A DNA stretch of 64,000 nucleotides from Bacteroidales bacterium (GCA_017427385.1 JAFRSW010000017.1:1-64000), one strand, 5' to 3'; positions 1-14,664 are shown, counted from the stretch's first letter. The notes: generated by a model not told the origin, from the letters alone. Translations and numbers: made by a program.

Positions 1-1
1 C

Positions 2-946
2 TGCCCCGGCCACGCTGACTACGTGAAGAACATGGTTACCGGTGCCGCCCAGATGGATGGTGCAATCCTCGTAGTGGCAGCAACTGACGGTCCCATGCCC
101 CAGACCAACGAGCACGTCCTCCTGGCCCGCCAGGTCAACGTGCCTAAGATGGTGGTGTTCCTCAACAAGGTTGACCTCGTGGACGATCCCGAGATGCTCG
201 ACCTCGTAGAGATGGAGGTCCGCGACCTTCTCAGCAAGTACAACTTCGACGGCGACAACGCTCCCGTTATCCGCGGCTCCGCCCTTGGCGCCCTCAACGG
301 AGAACCCGAGTGGGAAGACAAGGTCATGGAACTCATGAACGCCGTTGACGAGTACATTCCTATCCCCGTCCGTGAGAACGAGAAGCCTTTCCTCATGCCT
401 ATTGAGGATATCTTCTCCATCACCGGCCGTGGCACCGTGGTTACCGGACGTATCGAGCGTGGTACCGTTCACGTGAACGATCCTGCCGAAATCGTCGGTT
501 TCAACGACAAACCCAGGAACACCGTCGTCACTGGCGTCGAGATGTTCCGCAAGCTCCTCGATCAGGGCGAAGCAGGCGACAACGTCGGTCTTCTCCTCCG
601 TGGTATCGACAAGAAAGAGGTCAAGCGTGGTGAAGTTATCGCAAAGCCCGGTTCCATCACCCCTCACACCCATTTCCTTGGTCAGATCTACGTTCTGAAG
701 AAAGAAGAAGGTGGCCGTCACACTCCTTTCCACAACAAGTATCGTCCTCAGTTCTTCATCCGTACCCTCGACGTTACCGGTGAGATCATGCTCCCCGAAG
801 GCGTAGAGATGGTGATGCCTGGCGATAACGTGGAAATCAACGTGCAGCTCATCACTCCTGTTGCTCTTAACGAGGGTCTCCGCTTCGCTATCCGCGAAGG
901 TGGCCGTACCGTTGGCGCAGGTCAGGTTATCAAGATTCTTGACTAA
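2..946 (+). CDS. tuf: Elongation factor Tu, 5'-truncated by the window edge
   Basis: EF-Tu delivers aminoacyl-tRNA to the ribosome as a GTP complex in the cytoplasm. The visible part begins inside the G3 motif ([11 protein letters not shown]) and continues with the G4 motif NKVD and the G5 motif GSALGAL, so about the first 80 residues of the GTPase domain lie outside the window. Domains 2 and 3 follow ([13 protein letters not shown], then [14 protein letters not shown] residues in domain 3) and the protein ends in IKILD as expected. It is directly followed by a hairpin terminator and tRNA-Trp, the usual order ahead of secE-nusG in Bacteroidetes. No internal stop or unusual residue is visible. 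Confidence 0.97.
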   Translation, partial: CPGHADYVKNMVTGAAQMDGAILVVAATDGPMPQTNEHVLLARQVNVPKMVVFLNKVDLVDDPEMLDLVEMEVRDLLSKYNFDGDNAPVIRGSALGALNGEPEWEDKVMELMNAVDEYIPIPVRENEKPFLMPIEDIFSITGRGTVVTGRIERGTVHVNDPAEIVGFNDKPRNTVVTGVEMFRKLLDQGEAGDNVGLLLRGIDKKEVKRGEVIAKPGSITPHTHFLGQIYVLKKEEGGRHTPFHNKYRPQFFIRTLDVTGEIMLPEGVEMVMPGDNVEINVQLITPVALNEGLRFAIREGGRTVGAGQVIKILD

Positions 947-963
947 TCCTGATTCTTACACTC

Positions 964-998
964 AAGTGGGTTCCCCCTCACAGGGGCGCCCACTTTTT
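964..998 (+). terminator. Intrinsic terminator after tuf
   Basis: An outer stem AAGTGGG (964-970) pairs with CCCACTT (989-995), with an inner CCCC/GGGG stem around a CTCACA-type loop, and a short T run ends at 998. The T run touches the first base of tRNA-Trp at 999, so terminated and read-through transcripts differ exactly at the tRNA 5' end. Confidence 0.75.
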
Positions 999-1069
999 AG
1001 GGGAATAGAATAATGGTAATTCAGCGGTCTCCAAAACCGTCAATGTGGGTTCGATTCCTGCTTCCCCTG
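999..1069 (+). tRNA. trpT: tRNA-Trp (anticodon CCA)
   Basis: The cloverleaf can be folded by eye. The acceptor stem is AGGGGAA (999-1005) with TTCCCCT (1062-1068) and discriminator G at 1069. The D stem is GAAT/ATTC. The anticodon stem is GCGGT/ACCGT with loop CTCCAAA, which gives anticodon CCA at 1031-1033. The T arm contains GGTTCGATTCC. The 3' CCA is not encoded. A tRNA-Trp between tuf and secE is typical of Bacteroidetes. Confidence 0.95.
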
Positions 1070-1106
1070 CAAATATCAAAGGTTACGATTTGGTAAATGT
1101 TTAAAA

Positions 1107-1138
1107 GACGCCGATCTCCGCTTCCAACTTCCGGCGTC
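1107..1138 (+). other. Hairpin in the trpT-secE spacer
   Basis: GACGCCG (1107-1113) is complementary to CGGCGTC (1132-1138) across an 18-base loop, just upstream of secE. No T run follows, so it is not a classical terminator. It could be an RNA processing or stability element in the secE leader, but nothing in the sequence proves this. Confidence 0.35.
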
Positions 1139-1152
1139 AATTAAATGTAAAG

Positions 1153-1341
1153 ATGAGAAAGTTTATCAATTACTTAAAAGAGTGCTATGTAGAGCTCGTC
1201 AAGAAGACTACGTGGCCCACTTGGGACAAGCTGCAGGGTTCTGCACTGCTCGTCATGGTGGCTACCGTCATCCTCGCGCTGATGCTCTTCATAATCGACT
1301 ATGCTTTCCAGCATCTGATGACCCTGATCTACACACTGTAA
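1153..1341 (+). CDS. secE: Preprotein translocase subunit SecE
   Basis: SecE is the small essential subunit that clamps SecY in the inner-membrane translocon. The 62-residue protein has the short single-helix form found in most bacteria: an amphipathic N-terminal segment (residues 1-30, containing ELVKKTTWPTWDKLQ, the conserved K-x-T-W-P region) followed by one transmembrane helix at about residues 30-52. It lies between tRNA-Trp and nusG, 12 bases before nusG, which is its normal position. The start ATG at 1153 gives the usual length. Confidence 0.93.
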   Translation: MRKFINYLKECYVELVKKTTWPTWDKLQGSALLVMVATVILALMLFIIDYAFQHLMTLIYTL

Positions 1342-1353
1342 ATTTTTACCGCG

Positions 1354-1920
1354 ATGGCTGAAATGAAATGGTATGTCTTGAGGGCAGCAGGCGGAAAGGA
1401 ACGCAAGGCAAAGGAATATCTCGAGAAAGAGATTGAGCGGAGTGGAATTGCCGACCAGGTTGGCCAGGTACTGGTCCCTGTCAAGAAGGAAATAGTTACA
1501 AAGAACGGCAAGAGAAAGGCAGTCGACAAACTGCTCTTCCCTGGCTATGTACTTATCCAGGCAACCCTCAGCCCGATGCTCGAGAACATCATCCGCAACC
1601 TTGTTCCCGGTATGTCCGGCTTCCTGACAGAAAAGAAAACGATCAGCAGCACTCAGGTGGAAAGGATCCCCGTACCTATCCGTGAGGACGAAGTGCAGAG
1701 GATTCTCGGTGTCCAGGACGAAAACATCGACAACGCAGCCGAAACCGTGGTGAATTACGAAATCGGAGAATCCGTAAAGATCACCGACGGACCTTTCAAC
1801 GGCTTCAGCGGCACTGTGGACGAGATTCTGGAAGACAGGAGCAAAGTCAAGGTTATAGTGGTCATTTTTGGCCGTAAGACTCAGCTCGAACTCAGCTTTA
1901 CACAAGTAACTAAAGAATAA
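1354..1920 (+). CDS. nusG: Transcription termination/antitermination factor NusG
   Basis: NusG binds RNA polymerase, suppresses pausing and links it to Rho or to ribosomal protein S10. The 188-residue protein has an N-terminal NGN domain (start [19 protein letters not shown], with the conserved W-Y-x-L-R and G-x-E opening) and a C-terminal KOW domain ([21 protein letters not shown] region, about residues 132-180). Its length is normal for a bacterial NusG, with no extra insert domain. It is cotranscribed with secE upstream and rplK nine bases downstream. Confidence 0.96.
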   Translation: MAEMKWYVLRAAGGKERKAKEYLEKEIERSGIADQVGQVLVPVKKEIVTKNGKRKAVDKLLFPGYVLIQATLSPMLENIIRNLVPGMSGFLTEKKTISSTQVERIPVPIREDEVQRILGVQDENIDNAAETVVNYEIGESVKITDGPFNGFSGTVDEILEDRSKVKVIVVIFGRKTQLELSFTQVTKE

Positions 1921-1929
1921 CAAGTAAAA

Positions 1930-2373
1930 ATGGCAAAAGAAGTTACCGGATTTATCAAGCTCCAGATCAAAGGCGGAGCAGCTAATCCTGCGCCCCCGGT
2001 CGGACCGGCCCTCGGTTCCAAAGGCTTGAACATTATGGACTTCTGCAAGGCTTTCAATGCAGCCACGCAGGCCCAGGCAGGCAAGACCCTCCCTGTGGTT
2101 ATCACAGTCTATTCCGACAAATCCTTCACATTCGAAGTCAAGCAGCCCCCTGTGGCAGTCTCCCTCAAGGAAGCCGCCAAGATAAGCAAGGCCTCCGGTG
2201 AGCCTAACCGCAAGAAGGTTGCTTCCGTTACCTGGGACCAGGTAAAGGCTATCGCAGAAGGAAAGATGCCGGACCTCAACTGCTTCACTATTGCATCCGC
2301 AATGAAGATGGTTGCAGGCACAGCTAGAAGTATGGGTATCACCGTCACCGGTGAATTCCCCAAGGACCTTTAA
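1930..2373 (+). CDS. rplK: 50S ribosomal protein L11
   Basis: L11 binds the GTPase-associated region of 23S rRNA and supports factor binding and RelA-type stringent signalling. The 147-residue product has the family opening ([20 protein letters not shown], with the proline-rich loop) and the C-terminal rRNA-binding domain ending in [10 protein letters not shown]. The length matches the family. It sits at the head of the L11-L1-L10-L7/L12 cluster, 13 bases before rplA. Confidence 0.97.
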   Translation: MAKEVTGFIKLQIKGGAANPAPPVGPALGSKGLNIMDFCKAFNAATQAQAGKTLPVVITVYSDKSFTFEVKQPPVAVSLKEAAKISKASGEPNRKKVASVTWDQVKAIAEGKMPDLNCFTIASAMKMVAGTARSMGITVTGEFPKDL

Positions 2374-2386
2374 TTGAACACACGCT

Positions 2387-3091
2387 ATGAGTAAGGCTAC
2401 GAAAAATCAGAAAGCGGTGATGGCCAAGTTCGACCACACCCAGGTTTATCCTCTCGCACAGGCGTGCGCTCTTTTGAAGGATATTACTTATACCAAGTTC
2501 GACGCGACCGTCGAGCTCTCCGTGAATCTCGGCGTTGACCCCCGTAAGGCCAACCAGATGATCCGCGGCGTTGTCACCCTCCCTAACGGAACCGGTAAGG
2601 TCGTGCGCGTTCTCGCGCTCTGCACCCCCGACAAGGTGGACGAGGCAAAGGCAGCAGGAGCCGACTATGCAGGTCTCGACGAATACATCGAGAAGATCAA
2701 GGGCGGTTGGACCGACATCGACGTCATCGTCTGCACCCCTTCCGTTATGGCGAAGGTCGGTGCCCTCGGTAAGATCCTCGGCCCCCGCGGCCTCATGCCT
2801 AACCCCAAGACCGGCACCGTTACCATGGAAATCGGTAACGCCGTCAAGGAAGTCAAGGGCGGTAAGATCGACTTCAAGGTCGACAAGACCGGCATTGTGC
2901 ACACTGGCATAGGCAAGGTCTCCTTCACTCCCGAGCAGATCTATCAGAACGCTGCAGAGGTGCTGAATGCGATCTCCAAACTCAAACCTCAGGCCCTCAA
3001 GGGTACTTACATGAAGAGCTGCGCTCTCGCTACCACGATGAGCCCCGGCGTTAAAGTTGACCTCAAGGCATTCCTCAACGGTGCCGAGTAA
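2387..3091 (+). CDS. rplA: 50S ribosomal protein L1
   Basis: L1 forms the mobile L1 stalk that helps E-site tRNA leave the ribosome, and in many bacteria it represses its own operon by binding mRNA. The 234-residue protein carries the expected L1 signatures, including [12 protein letters not shown] near the N-terminus and [15 protein letters not shown] at about residues 130-144. The length is normal. It is 13 bases after rplK. An L1 autoregulatory site was not identified by eye. Confidence 0.97.
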   Translation: MSKATKNQKAVMAKFDHTQVYPLAQACALLKDITYTKFDATVELSVNLGVDPRKANQMIRGVVTLPNGTGKVVRVLALCTPDKVDEAKAAGADYAGLDEYIEKIKGGWTDIDVIVCTPSVMAKVGALGKILGPRGLMPNPKTGTVTMEIGNAVKEVKGGKIDFKVDKTGIVHTGIGKVSFTPEQIYQNAAEVLNAISKLKPQALKGTYMKSCALATTMSPGVKVDLKAFLNGAE

Positions 3092-3103
3092 CAATTGGGA
3101 ATT

Positions 3104-3628
3104 ATGAAGAAAGAACTTAAGAATCAGATTATCGAGACTATCTCGGAAGAGCTGAAGGCATATCCCAATTTCTACATCACGGATATCGCCGGACTCAATG
3201 CCGGACAGACAAGCAAGCTGCGTCGCGAGTGCTTTGAGAAGGGCATCAAGCTCAGCGTCGTGAAGAACACTCTCTTCACCCACGTTCTCAAGGCATCCGG
3301 CAATTCGGAACTCGAGGCCCTCGTGGACACCCTCGTAGGTAATACCGCAATCATGTACACCGCATCCGCAAACGCTCCTGCCAAACTCATCAAGGAGTGG
3401 CAGAAGAAGGGCGACAAGCCCGCTCTCAAGGGTGCATATGTTCAGGAATGCGCATTTGTAGGTGCTGACAAGCTCGAAGAGCTCGTTTCCATCAAGAGCA
3501 AGGAAGAACTCATCGGCGACATCATCGCAATGCTCCAGAGCCCGATCAAGAATGTTCTCGGTGCCCTGCAGAGCGGCGGACAGACCATCGCCGGCGTTGT
3601 CAAGACCCTCGAAGAAAAAAATCAGTAA
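3104..3628 (+). CDS. rplJ: 50S ribosomal protein L10
   Basis: L10 anchors the L7/L12 dimers at the base of the ribosomal stalk. The protein starts MKKELKNQIIETISEELK and contains the family features FYITDIAGLNAGQ and KLRRECFEKGIKLSVVKNTL in the rRNA-binding N-terminal domain, then a C-terminal helix for L7/L12. I chose the ATG at 3104. An in-frame TTG at 3095, three codons upstream, is also possible but lies only four bases after the rplA stop and adds no conserved residues. Confidence 0.95.
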   Translation: MKKELKNQIIETISEELKAYPNFYITDIAGLNAGQTSKLRRECFEKGIKLSVVKNTLFTHVLKASGNSELEALVDTLVGNTAIMYTASANAPAKLIKEWQKKGDKPALKGAYVQECAFVGADKLEELVSIKSKEELIGDIIAMLQSPIKNVLGALQSGGQTIAGVVKTLEEKNQ

Positions 3629-3661
3629 TAACAATAATAACAATTTAAAAATCAAACAATT

Positions 3662-4036
3662 ATGGCAGATGTAAAAGCACTTGCAGAAGAGTTGGTAAAC
3701 TTGACTGTCAAAGACGTTCAGGAACTTGCTAAGGTCCTCAAGGAAGAATATGGTATCGAGCCCGCAGCAGCCGCTGTTGCAGTAGCAGGCCCCGCCGCAG
3801 CCGCAGACGCTGCTCCCGCAGAGCAGACTGAGTTCGACGTGATCCTCACCAGCGCAGGTCAGGCCAAGCTCCAGGTGATCAAGGTCGTCAAGGAAGCCCT
3901 TGGTCTCGGACTTAAGGAAGCAAAGGATCTTGTGGACGGTGCTCCCAAGGCTGTTAAGGAGAAGGTCTCCAAGGCCGAGGCTGAGCAGCTTAAGGCTACC
4001 CTCGAGGAAGCCGGCGCAGAGGTCGAGGTTAAGTAA
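3662..4036 (+). CDS. rplL: 50S ribosomal protein L7/L12
   Basis: L7/L12 is the multicopy acidic stalk protein that recruits translational GTPases. The 124-residue product has the N-terminal dimerisation region ([20 protein letters not shown]), an alanine-rich hinge (about residues 36-58) and the C-terminal factor-binding domain ([20 protein letters not shown] and [19 protein letters not shown]). The 33-base spacer from rplJ is AT-rich, in contrast to its neighbours, as is common ahead of this highly expressed gene. Confidence 0.97.
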   Translation: MADVKALAEELVNLTVKDVQELAKVLKEEYGIEPAAAAVAVAGPAAAADAAPAEQTEFDVILTSAGQAKLQVIKVVKEALGLGLKEAKDLVDGAPKAVKEKVSKAEAEQLKATLEEAGAEVEVK

Positions 4037-4066
4037 CTTCGCCCCCTCCCTAGCAAGGGACAAAAC

Positions 4067-4105
4067 AGGTTTAGAGCCGGGGAAAATAGGCTCTAAACCT
4101 TTTTT
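4067..4105 (+). terminator. Intrinsic terminator/attenuator between rplL and rpoB
   Basis: A perfect 12-base stem, AGGTTTAGAGCC (4067-4078) with GGCTCTAAACCT (4089-4100), closes a 10-base loop and runs into TTTTT (4101-4105). It lies between rplL and rpoB, where many bacteria have an attenuator that makes ribosomal protein transcripts exceed rpoBC transcripts. No separate strong TAnnTTTG promoter box was seen before rpoB, so partial read-through is the likely mode. Confidence 0.85.
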
Positions 4106-4141
4106 CCGTCTAAACATTATTTATTTCCTTAAGGCAGATTT

Positions 4142-7100
4142 ATGTCAAAAAAGACCCAACCGAAGCGAATTAATTTCGCAAGCTCCAAAATACTGGAATA
4201 TCCGGATCTGCTCGAGGTTCAGCTGAAGTCCTTCAAGGATTTCCTTCAGCTCGAAACCACTCCTGAAAGCAGGAAGAACGAAGGTCTGTATCAGGTTTTC
4301 CAGGAAATATTCCCCATCGAGGACATGCGGAACAGCTACAAGCTGGAGTTCATCGACTATTTCGTCGATCCGCCGCAGTATTCGATCGAGGAATGTCTTG
4401 AGAGGGGCCTGTCCTACAGTGTTCCCCTGAAGGCAAAACTCCGCCTTTCGTGCACCGACTCGGAGCATGAGGATTTCGACACCAAGGTGCAGGATGTGTA
4501 CCTGGGCGACATCCCCTACATGACTCCGGGCGGCACATTCGTCATCAACGGTTCGGAGCGCATCATCGTATCGCAGCTCCACCGTTCCCCGGGCGTGTTC
4601 TTCGACCAGACCATGCACGCCAACGGCACGAAGCTCTATTCCGCGAGGATCATCCCCATCAAGGGTTCCTGGATAGAGTTCGCAAGCGACATCAACAACG
4701 TGATGTTCGCTTACATCGACCGTAAGAAAAAGCTCCCTGTGACCACTCTGCTGAGGGCCATCGGATTCAACTCCGACAAGGACATCATCAACATCTTCGA
4801 CCTCGCGGACGAAGTTGCAGTGAACAAAAAGACTTTGAAGGCCAATGAAGGCCGCCGTCTCGCCGCCAAGGTCCTCAAGACCTGGACGGAAGACTTCGAA
4901 GACGAGGATACCGGCGAGGTCATCCCGATCGAGCGCACCCTGCCCATCGTGGAGCGGGATGCCGTGCTTGACGATGAGACCATCGCAGCCATCCTCGACA
5001 CCGACGTGAAGAGCATCCTCCTGCAGAAGGACGAGGCCAGCACAAGCGAATACGCAATCATATTCAACACCCTCCAGAAAGATCCCACCAACACCGAGAT
5101 CGAGGCTGTGAACTACATCTACAAGCAGCTCCGCAACAGCGAACCGCCGGATGAGAACACCGCCCGCGACGTCATCGACAAGCTCTTCTTCAGCGAGAAG
5201 CGCTACGACCTCGGCAATGTGGGCCGCTTCCGTCTCAACCGCAAGCTCGGCCTGAGTACGGACGAGAACCTGAGGGTGCTCACCAAGGATGACTTCATCG
5301 AAATCGTCAAGTACCTCATCCGTCTCATCAACGGAAAGGCCACCGTGGACGATATCGACCATCTGAGCAACCGTCGCGTTCGCACCGTGGGCGAGCAGCT
5401 CGCAAACCAGTTCAGCGTAGGCCTCAACAGGATGGCTCGCACCATCCGCGAGAGGATGAACGTACGCGACAGCGAGCAGTTCACTCCCTCCGACCTCATC
5501 AACTCCAGGGGTCTTTCTTCCGTCATCAATTCCTTCTTCGGCACCAGCCAGCTGAGCCAGTTCATGGATCAGACCAACCCGCTGGCCGAAATCACGCACA
5601 AGAGGCGTCTCAGCGCACTCGGTCCGGGAGGTCTTTCCCGCGAGCGTGCAGGCTTCGAGGTCCGCGACGTGCACTACACGCACTACGGCCGCCTCTGCCC
5701 TATCGAAAGTCCTGAAGGACCGAACATCGGTCTGATCAGCTCCCTCTGCGTATATGCACGTATCGACTCCCTCGGCTTCATCGAGACTCCTTACCGCGAT
5801 GTGAAGAACGGAAAGGTAGACCTCAGCGCCGCAGGCTGCCATTACATGACCGCGGAGGACGAGGAGAACAAGTACGTTTCCCTCGCGAACGTGAAGATGG
5901 ACGATGCAGGCAATATCCTCGAAGACCGCATCCAGTGCCGTCTGGAGGCAGACTTCCCCGTGGTTACCAAGGAAGAAGTGGATTACATGGACGTAGCTCC
6001 GAACCAGATGGCTTCGGTGGCAGCTTCCCTCATCCCCTTCCTCGAGCACGACGATGCTCACCGTGCACTCATGGGCGCGAACATGATGCGTCAGGCAGTT
6101 CCTCTCCTCAAGCCCGAATCCCCCATCGTGGGCACCGGACTGGAAGAGCGCGTCTGCCTGGATTCCCGCACCCAGTTCGTGGCCGAGCGCAAGGGCGAGG
6201 TTACCTATGTGGATGCCAACGAGATCCACGTGAAGTATGCCCGCACCGAGGATGAAGCTTTCGTGAGCTTCACTCCGGACGAGACGATCTACAAGCTCCC
6301 GAACTACCGCAGGACCAACCAGAGCACTACCGTTACCCTCGTTCCTATCGTCCGCAAGGGCGACAAGGTGGAGAAGGGACAGGTTCTCACCGAAGGTTAT
6401 GCGACACAGAACGGCGAGCTCGCGCTCGGACGCAACCTGAAAGTGGCGTTCATGCCATGGAAGGGATATAACTACGAAGATGCTATCGTGCTGAGCGAGG
6501 AGATGGTGAAGTGGGATATCCTCACCTCCGTGCATGTGGACGAGTACCTCACCGAGGTGCGCGACACCAAGCGCGGAATGGAGGAACTCACCTCCGACAT
6601 CCCCAACGTCAGCGAAGATGCAACCAAGGATCTCGACCAGAACGGTATCGTGCGCATCGGCGCCCATATCGAACCGGGCGATATCATGGTTGGTAAGATC
6701 ACCCCGAAGGGCGAGAGCGATCCTTCTCCGGAAGAAAAGCTCCTCAAGGCCATCTTCGGCGACAAGGCCGGCGACGTGAAGGATGCGTCCCTCAAGGCGA
6801 ATCCTTCCCTCAGCGGCACCGTGGTCAAAACTGCTCTTTATTCCAAGCGCCAGAAAGAAAGCGGCAAGAAGAGCTCTGCAAAGAACGATCCCAAGGCCCG
6901 TATCGAGATCCGCGAGGCGGAATTCAAGGCCAAGGCCGAGAAACTCCGCGCGGAATTCCTGAAGAAACTCGAAATCCTCACCAAAGACAAGAAGAGCGCC
7001 GGCGTGTTCGACATCTTCGGAGTCGAAGTGGTGGCAAAGGACAAGAAGTTCACCAAGGAAACCCTCGCGAACATCGAATACGATAACGTGGGCACCGGCA

Positions 7101-7963
7101 AGTGGACCGCCGACAAGGACACCAACGCCCTGATCCGCGACCTCATCAACAACTACTGCATCACTCTCAAGAATGAGGCGGCAGTCTGCAAGAGGGAGAC
7201 GGACCAGATCAAGGTCGGGGACAACCTCCCCAACGGCGTGATGCAGATCGCTAAGGTCTACGTTGCCAAGAAACGTAAGATCACCGTCGGTGACAAGATG
7301 GCAGGACGCCACGGTAACAAGGGTATCGTGGCAAAGATCGTCCGCCGCGAGGATATGCCGTTCCTTGAGGACGGAACTCCGGTCGACATCGTGCTCAACC
7401 CTCTGGGCGTGCCTTCCCGTATGAACCTCGGTCAGATCTACGAAACCGTGCTCGGATGGGCCGGCTGGAGGCTGGGCGTCAAGTTCAGCACCCCTATCTT
7501 CGACGGCGCAAGCAACGAGGAGATAGCCGACTACACCGACAAGGCAGGCGTTCCCCGCTATGGCAAGACGAGGCTCCGCGACGGCGGCACCGGCGACTGG
7601 TTCGACCAGCCCGCGACCGTCGGCGTCATCTATATGATCAAGCTCGGCCACATGGTCGACGACAAGATGCACGCCCGTTCCATAGGTCCCTACTCCCTCA
7701 TCACCCAGCAGCCTCTCGGAGGTAAGGCCCAGTTCGGCGGCCAGCGCTTCGGTGAAATGGAAGTCTGGGCCCTCGAGGCCTTCGGCGCAGCCAATGTGCT
7801 CCAGGAAATCCTTACAGTCAAGTCCGATGACGTGACCGGACGCAGCAAGACATATGAGGCCATCGTGAAGGGTGACCCGATGCCGCCTGCAGGAATACCC
7901 GAATCGCTGAACGTGCTGCTGCACGAGCTCCGCGGTCTCGGTCTCAAGGTTACGTTGGAATAG
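4142..7963 (+). CDS. rpoB: RNA polymerase beta subunit
   Basis: The beta subunit forms half of the RNA polymerase active cleft and the rifampicin pocket. The 1273-residue protein shows the rifampicin region at about residues 460-505 ([20 protein letters not shown]), followed by [19 protein letters not shown] and [16 protein letters not shown], and near the C-terminus [12 protein letters not shown] and [20 protein letters not shown]. Two positions in the rifampicin region differ from E. coli (T and A where it has N and S). I take these as lineage differences, not resistance changes. A Lys-rich insert around residues 900-960 is of the Bacteroidetes type. It is 24 bases before rpoC. Confidence 0.98.
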   Translation: MSKKTQPKRINFASSKILEYPDLLEVQLKSFKDFLQLETTPESRKNEGLYQVFQEIFPIEDMRNSYKLEFIDYFVDPPQYSIEECLERGLSYSVPLKAKLRLSCTDSEHEDFDTKVQDVYLGDIPYMTPGGTFVINGSERIIVSQLHRSPGVFFDQTMHANGTKLYSARIIPIKGSWIEFASDINNVMFAYIDRKKKLPVTTLLRAIGFNSDKDIINIFDLADEVAVNKKTLKANEGRRLAAKVLKTWTEDFEDEDTGEVIPIERTLPIVERDAVLDDETIAAILDTDVKSILLQKDEASTSEYAIIFNTLQKDPTNTEIEAVNYIYKQLRNSEPPDENTARDVIDKLFFSEKRYDLGNVGRFRLNRKLGLSTDENLRVLTKDDFIEIVKYLIRLINGKATVDDIDHLSNRRVRTVGEQLANQFSVGLNRMARTIRERMNVRDSEQFTPSDLINSRGLSSVINSFFGTSQLSQFMDQTNPLAEITHKRRLSALGPGGLSRERAGFEVRDVHYTHYGRLCPIESPEGPNIGLISSLCVYARIDSLGFIETPYRDVKNGKVDLSAAGCHYMTAEDEENKYVSLANVKMDDAGNILEDRIQCRLEADFPVVTKEEVDYMDVAPNQMASVAASLIPFLEHDDAHRALMGANMMRQAVPLLKPESPIVGTGLEERVCLDSRTQFVAERKGEVTYVDANEIHVKYARTEDEAFVSFTPDETIYKLPNYRRTNQSTTVTLVPIVRKGDKVEKGQVLTEGYATQNGELALGRNLKVAFMPWKGYNYEDAIVLSEEMVKWDILTSVHVDEYLTEVRDTKRGMEELTSDIPNVSEDATKDLDQNGIVRIGAHIEPGDIMVGKITPKGESDPSPEEKLLKAIFGDKAGDVKDASLKANPSLSGTVVKTALYSKRQKESGKKSSAKNDPKARIEIREAEFKAKAEKLRAEFLKKLEILTKDKKSAGVFDIFGVEVVAKDKKFTKETLANIEYDNVGTGKWTADKDTNALIRDLINNYCITLKNEAAVCKRETDQIKVGDNLPNGVMQIAKVYVAKKRKITVGDKMAGRHGNKGIVAKIVRREDMPFLEDGTPVDIVLNPLGVPSRMNLGQIYETVLGWAGWRLGVKFSTPIFDGASNEEIADYTDKAGVPRYGKTRLRDGGTGDWFDQPATVGVIYMIKLGHMVDDKMHARSIGPYSLITQQPLGGKAQFGGQRFGEMEVWALEAFGAANVLQEILTVKSDDVTGRSKTYEAIVKGDPMPPAGIPESLNVLLHELRGLGLKVTLE

Positions 7964-7987
7964 TATAACGGATAATATAAAAGGAAT

Positions 7988-12238
<4,251 letters not shown>

Positions 12239-12262
12239 GCTTGATTTTCAGCGGTTTACACA

Positions 12263-12300
12263 AAATCGTCTGGTGCAAACGCACCAGACGATTTCTTTTA
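12263..12300. terminator. Hairpin terminator after rpoC, possibly bidirectional
   Basis: AAATCGTCTGGTGC (12263-12276) pairs perfectly with GCACCAGACGATTT (12281-12294) around the loop AAAC, followed by CTTTTA. The 14-base stem has A-rich and T-rich flanks, so it can serve rpoC on the plus strand and the convergent nuclease gene on the minus strand. Confidence 0.88.
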
Positions 12301-12321
12301 AGTGCCTGATAATCAGAGGAG

Positions 12322-13071
12322 CTACCGAAGAATCAGTTCCACCGGGCAGTGGTCGGAACCGAATATTTCGTTATGAATGTCGGTTGAGGCGATGCGGGGA
12401 GCGAGGTTTTCCGAAACCAGGAAATAATCTATACGCCAGCCCACGTTCCTTTCGCGCGCAGCCATGCGATAACTCCACCAGGAGTATTTGGCTTCTTCCG
12501 GATGCTGGCTGCGCCAGGTATCGATGAATCCCGCGCCGAGAAGCTCGGTCATCTTTCCGCGCTCTTCATCCGAGAAACCGGCGTTCATGTGATTGGTGTC
12601 CGGATTCTTGAGGTCGATCTCTTCGTGAGCGACGTTCATGTCTCCGCAGATAATAACGCCCTTTTTGGCGGCTAGCTTCGACACGTATGCGCGGAAAGAA
12701 TCCTCCCAGCGCATGCGGTAATCCAGGCGGCGAAGGCCGTCCTGGGAATTGGGAACGTAGGTATTGACCAGGTAGAAATCAGGATATTCCAGTGTCACGG
12801 CGCGGCCCTCGTGGTCGTGCTCATCCTCGCCTAGGCCATAGGATACGGAAAGCGGAACGTGCTTGGTCCAGATTGCCGTGCCGGAGTAGCCTTTCTTATC
12901 GGCATAATCCCAATAGGAGGTATAACCCAGGAATTCCATATCGATCTGCCCGGCCTGGAGTTTGGTTTCCTGCACGCAGAAGAAGTCGGCGTCCAACTCC
13001 ACGAAAATGTCCGCAAAGCCCTTGCCGGCCACGGCCCGCAGGCCGTTCACGTTCCAACTGATAAATCTCAT
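12322..13071 (-). CDS. xth: Exodeoxyribonuclease III / AP endonuclease
   Basis: Enzymes of the ExoIII family cut at abasic sites and remove 3' blocks during base-excision repair. The 249-residue protein starts MRFISWNVNGLRA and has the family metal and catalytic residues: Asn7, Glu35 in CVQETK, GDMN near residue 142, and the Asp-His pair in GSDHCPVEL at 240-241. The length is close to the family norm. It follows cysS by three bases on the same strand, so the two are probably cotranscribed. Its end faces the rpoC terminator. Confidence 0.94.
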   Translation of the reverse strand: MRFISWNVNGLRAVAGKGFADIFVELDADFFCVQETKLQAGQIDMEFLGYTSYWDYADKKGYSGTAIWTKHVPLSVSYGLGEDEHDHEGRAVTLEYPDFYLVNTYVPNSQDGLRRLDYRMRWEDSFRAYVSKLAAKKGVIICGDMNVAHEEIDLKNPDTNHMNAGFSDEERGKMTELLGAGFIDTWRSQHPEEAKYSWWSYRMAARERNVGWRIDYFLVSENLAPRIASTDIHNEIFGSDHCPVELILR

Positions 13072-13074
13072 AGG

Positions 13075-14601
13075 CTACTCAATAGTCCATTCTACGCCGT
13101 CCTTCGTATCCTTCACGGTGATACCGAGGGCCTTCAGCGCATCGCGGATGGCATCCGAAGTAGCCCAGTCCTTGTTGGCCTTGGCCTTAGCACGCTCGGC
13201 GAGCACCATATCCATCAGGCCGCTCACCACCTTGCCGGAACCGGCCTCGGCGGCTTCCTCATCGCGAAGGCCGAGAACTCCGAACACAATGTCATCGAAT
13301 ATCTGCACCAGCGTATCCACATCGCCGGCGGCGAGCTTTATCTGCCCGGCCTTGGCGGAATTGATTATGCGCACGGCCTCGAAGATGTGGGAGATAGCCA
13401 CGGGGGTGTTCATATCGTCGCAGAGGGCATCGTAAACTCCCTCGAAAACGGCCTTCACTTCCGGCAGAACCGCGGGACAGGTGTCAGGCGCAACGGCATC
13501 CGAGAGTTCTCCGTAAGGGAGATCCGGAGCGTGTTTGCCGGCCATCGCATAAAGGTCCTTTGCGGCCGCCATTACCTTCTTGTATGCCTTCACGGAGGCC
13601 TGCAAGGCATCGTTGCTGAAATCCAGCGTGCCGCGGTAGTGGGCCTGGAGGATGAAGAAACGTATGGTCATCGGGCTGTAGGCGCGGTCCAGCTTGGGAT
13701 GGTCGCCGGCGAAGAGCTGCGGCAGGGTGATGAAGTTGCCGAGGCTCTTGCCCATCTTCTGCCCGTTGATGGTAATCATGTTGTTGTGCACCCAATAATG
13801 AACGCCCTGGGTGCCGCGGGAGGCCACGTTCTGGGCGATTTCGCACTCGTGGTGCGGGAACATCAGGTCCATGCCGCCGCCGTGGATGTCGAACTCCTCG
13901 CCGAGGTACTTCTCTCCCATCACCGAGCACTCGAGGTGCCAGCCGGGGAAGCCTTCGCTCCAGGGGGACGGCCAGTGCATTATGTGCTCGGGCTCAGCCT
14001 TTTTCCAGAGGGCGAAATCGAACGGCGCTCGCTTGTCGCTCTGGCCGTCGAGGCTGCGGGTGCCTTCAAGGGTATCGTCCAGATTGCGGCCGGAGAGGAT
14101 GCCATAGTGATGGTCCTGATTGTACTTCTGCACGTCGAAGTAGATGCTGCCGTTGGATTCGTAGGCATATCCAGCCTCAAGGATCTTCTTGATGGCCTCT
14201 ATCTGCTCCACTATGTGCCCGGATGCGCGCGGCTCGATGGAAGGAGGGGCCACGTTCAGCTTGCGCATGGCCTCGTGGTAGCGCAGAGTATAGGCCTGCA
14301 CCACCTCCATAGGTTCCAGCTGCTCCAGTCGGGCCTTCTTGGCAATCTTGTCCTCACCCTCATCGGAATCATGCTCCAGATGGCCCACGTCGGTGATGTT
14401 GCGCACATAGCGCACCTTGTAGCCGAGATGGCGGAGGAGTTTGAAAAGCACATCGTATGTGACCCCGGGACGGGCGTGGCCCAGATGGGCGTCTCCATAG
14501 ACGGTAGGTCCGCAGACATACATGCCCACATGCCCCGGATTCACAGGCTTGAAGACTTCCTTGCTGCGTGTAAGAGTATTGGTGAGGAAAAGTGTTCGCA
14601 T
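13075..14601 (-). CDS. cysS: Cysteinyl-tRNA synthetase
   Basis: A class I synthetase that charges tRNA-Cys. The zinc-binding cysteine is in [13 protein letters not shown], the HIGH motif appears as HLGHARPG, further zinc ligands are in [10 protein letters not shown] and PHHECEIAQ, and the KMSKS loop appears as KMGKSLGN. The 508-residue length is normal. I start it at the ATG at 14601 ([12 protein letters not shown]). A longer frame upstream runs through a TATATTTG promoter box and is unlikely to be translated. It shares a divergent promoter region with the LacI-type gene. Confidence 0.95.
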   Translation of the reverse strand: MRTLFLTNTLTRSKEVFKPVNPGHVGMYVCGPTVYGDAHLGHARPGVTYDVLFKLLRHLGYKVRYVRNITDVGHLEHDSDEGEDKIAKKARLEQLEPMEVVQAYTLRYHEAMRKLNVAPPSIEPRASGHIVEQIEAIKKILEAGYAYESNGSIYFDVQKYNQDHHYGILSGRNLDDTLEGTRSLDGQSDKRAPFDFALWKKAEPEHIMHWPSPWSEGFPGWHLECSVMGEKYLGEEFDIHGGGMDLMFPHHECEIAQNVASRGTQGVHYWVHNNMITINGQKMGKSLGNFITLPQLFAGDHPKLDRAYSPMTIRFFILQAHYRGTLDFSNDALQASVKAYKKVMAAAKDLYAMAGKHAPDLPYGELSDAVAPDTCPAVLPEVKAVFEGVYDALCDDMNTPVAISHIFEAVRIINSAKAGQIKLAAGDVDTLVQIFDDIVFGVLGLRDEEAAEAGSGKVVSGLMDMVLAERAKAKANKDWATSDAIRDALKALGITVKDTKDGVEWTIE

Positions 14602-14609
14602 AATGGATA

Positions 14610-14617
14610 CAAATATA
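14610..14617 (-). promoter_or_regulatory. -7 promoter box TATATTTG for cysS
   Basis: The minus strand reads TATATTTG here, an exact match to the Bacteroidetes -7 consensus TAnnTTTG. The cysS start codon is only eight bases further on, so the predicted leader is about 3-5 bases. Confidence 0.65.
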
Positions 14618-14637
14618 AGCATTATTCTGGTTTTTTA

Positions 14638-14658
14638 TTTGCACAAACTTTGCGCAAA
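14638..14658 (+). promoter_or_regulatory. Tandem operator-like palindromes upstream of the LacI-type gene
   Basis: Two related 10-base palindromic sites, TTTGCACAAA (14638-14647) and TTTGCGCAAA (14649-14658), are spaced 11 bases start to start, one DNA turn. They lie just upstream of the TATATTTG box at 14665, where a bound repressor would block polymerase. The same arrangement recurs after the gene at 15691-15711. LacI-family proteins bind such palindromes, so autoregulation is inferred. Confidence 0.65.
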
Positions 14659-14664
14659 TTTTAT

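Noticed and set aside
3095..3103. Upstream TTG start for rplJ
   Set aside because: The ATG at 3104 gives the usual L10 N-terminus and the extra three residues match nothing conserved.
5535..5640. Possible rifampicin-resistance changes in rpoB (T and A in the rifampicin region)
   Set aside because: They differ from E. coli at positions that vary between lineages, and the residues most often changed in resistance (D, H, S positions of the motif) are intact.
12859..14521. Long plus-strand open frame joined to the LacI-type gene region
   Set aside because: It runs antisense through the nuclease and cysS genes, which have clear catalytic motifs, and encodes no known domain.
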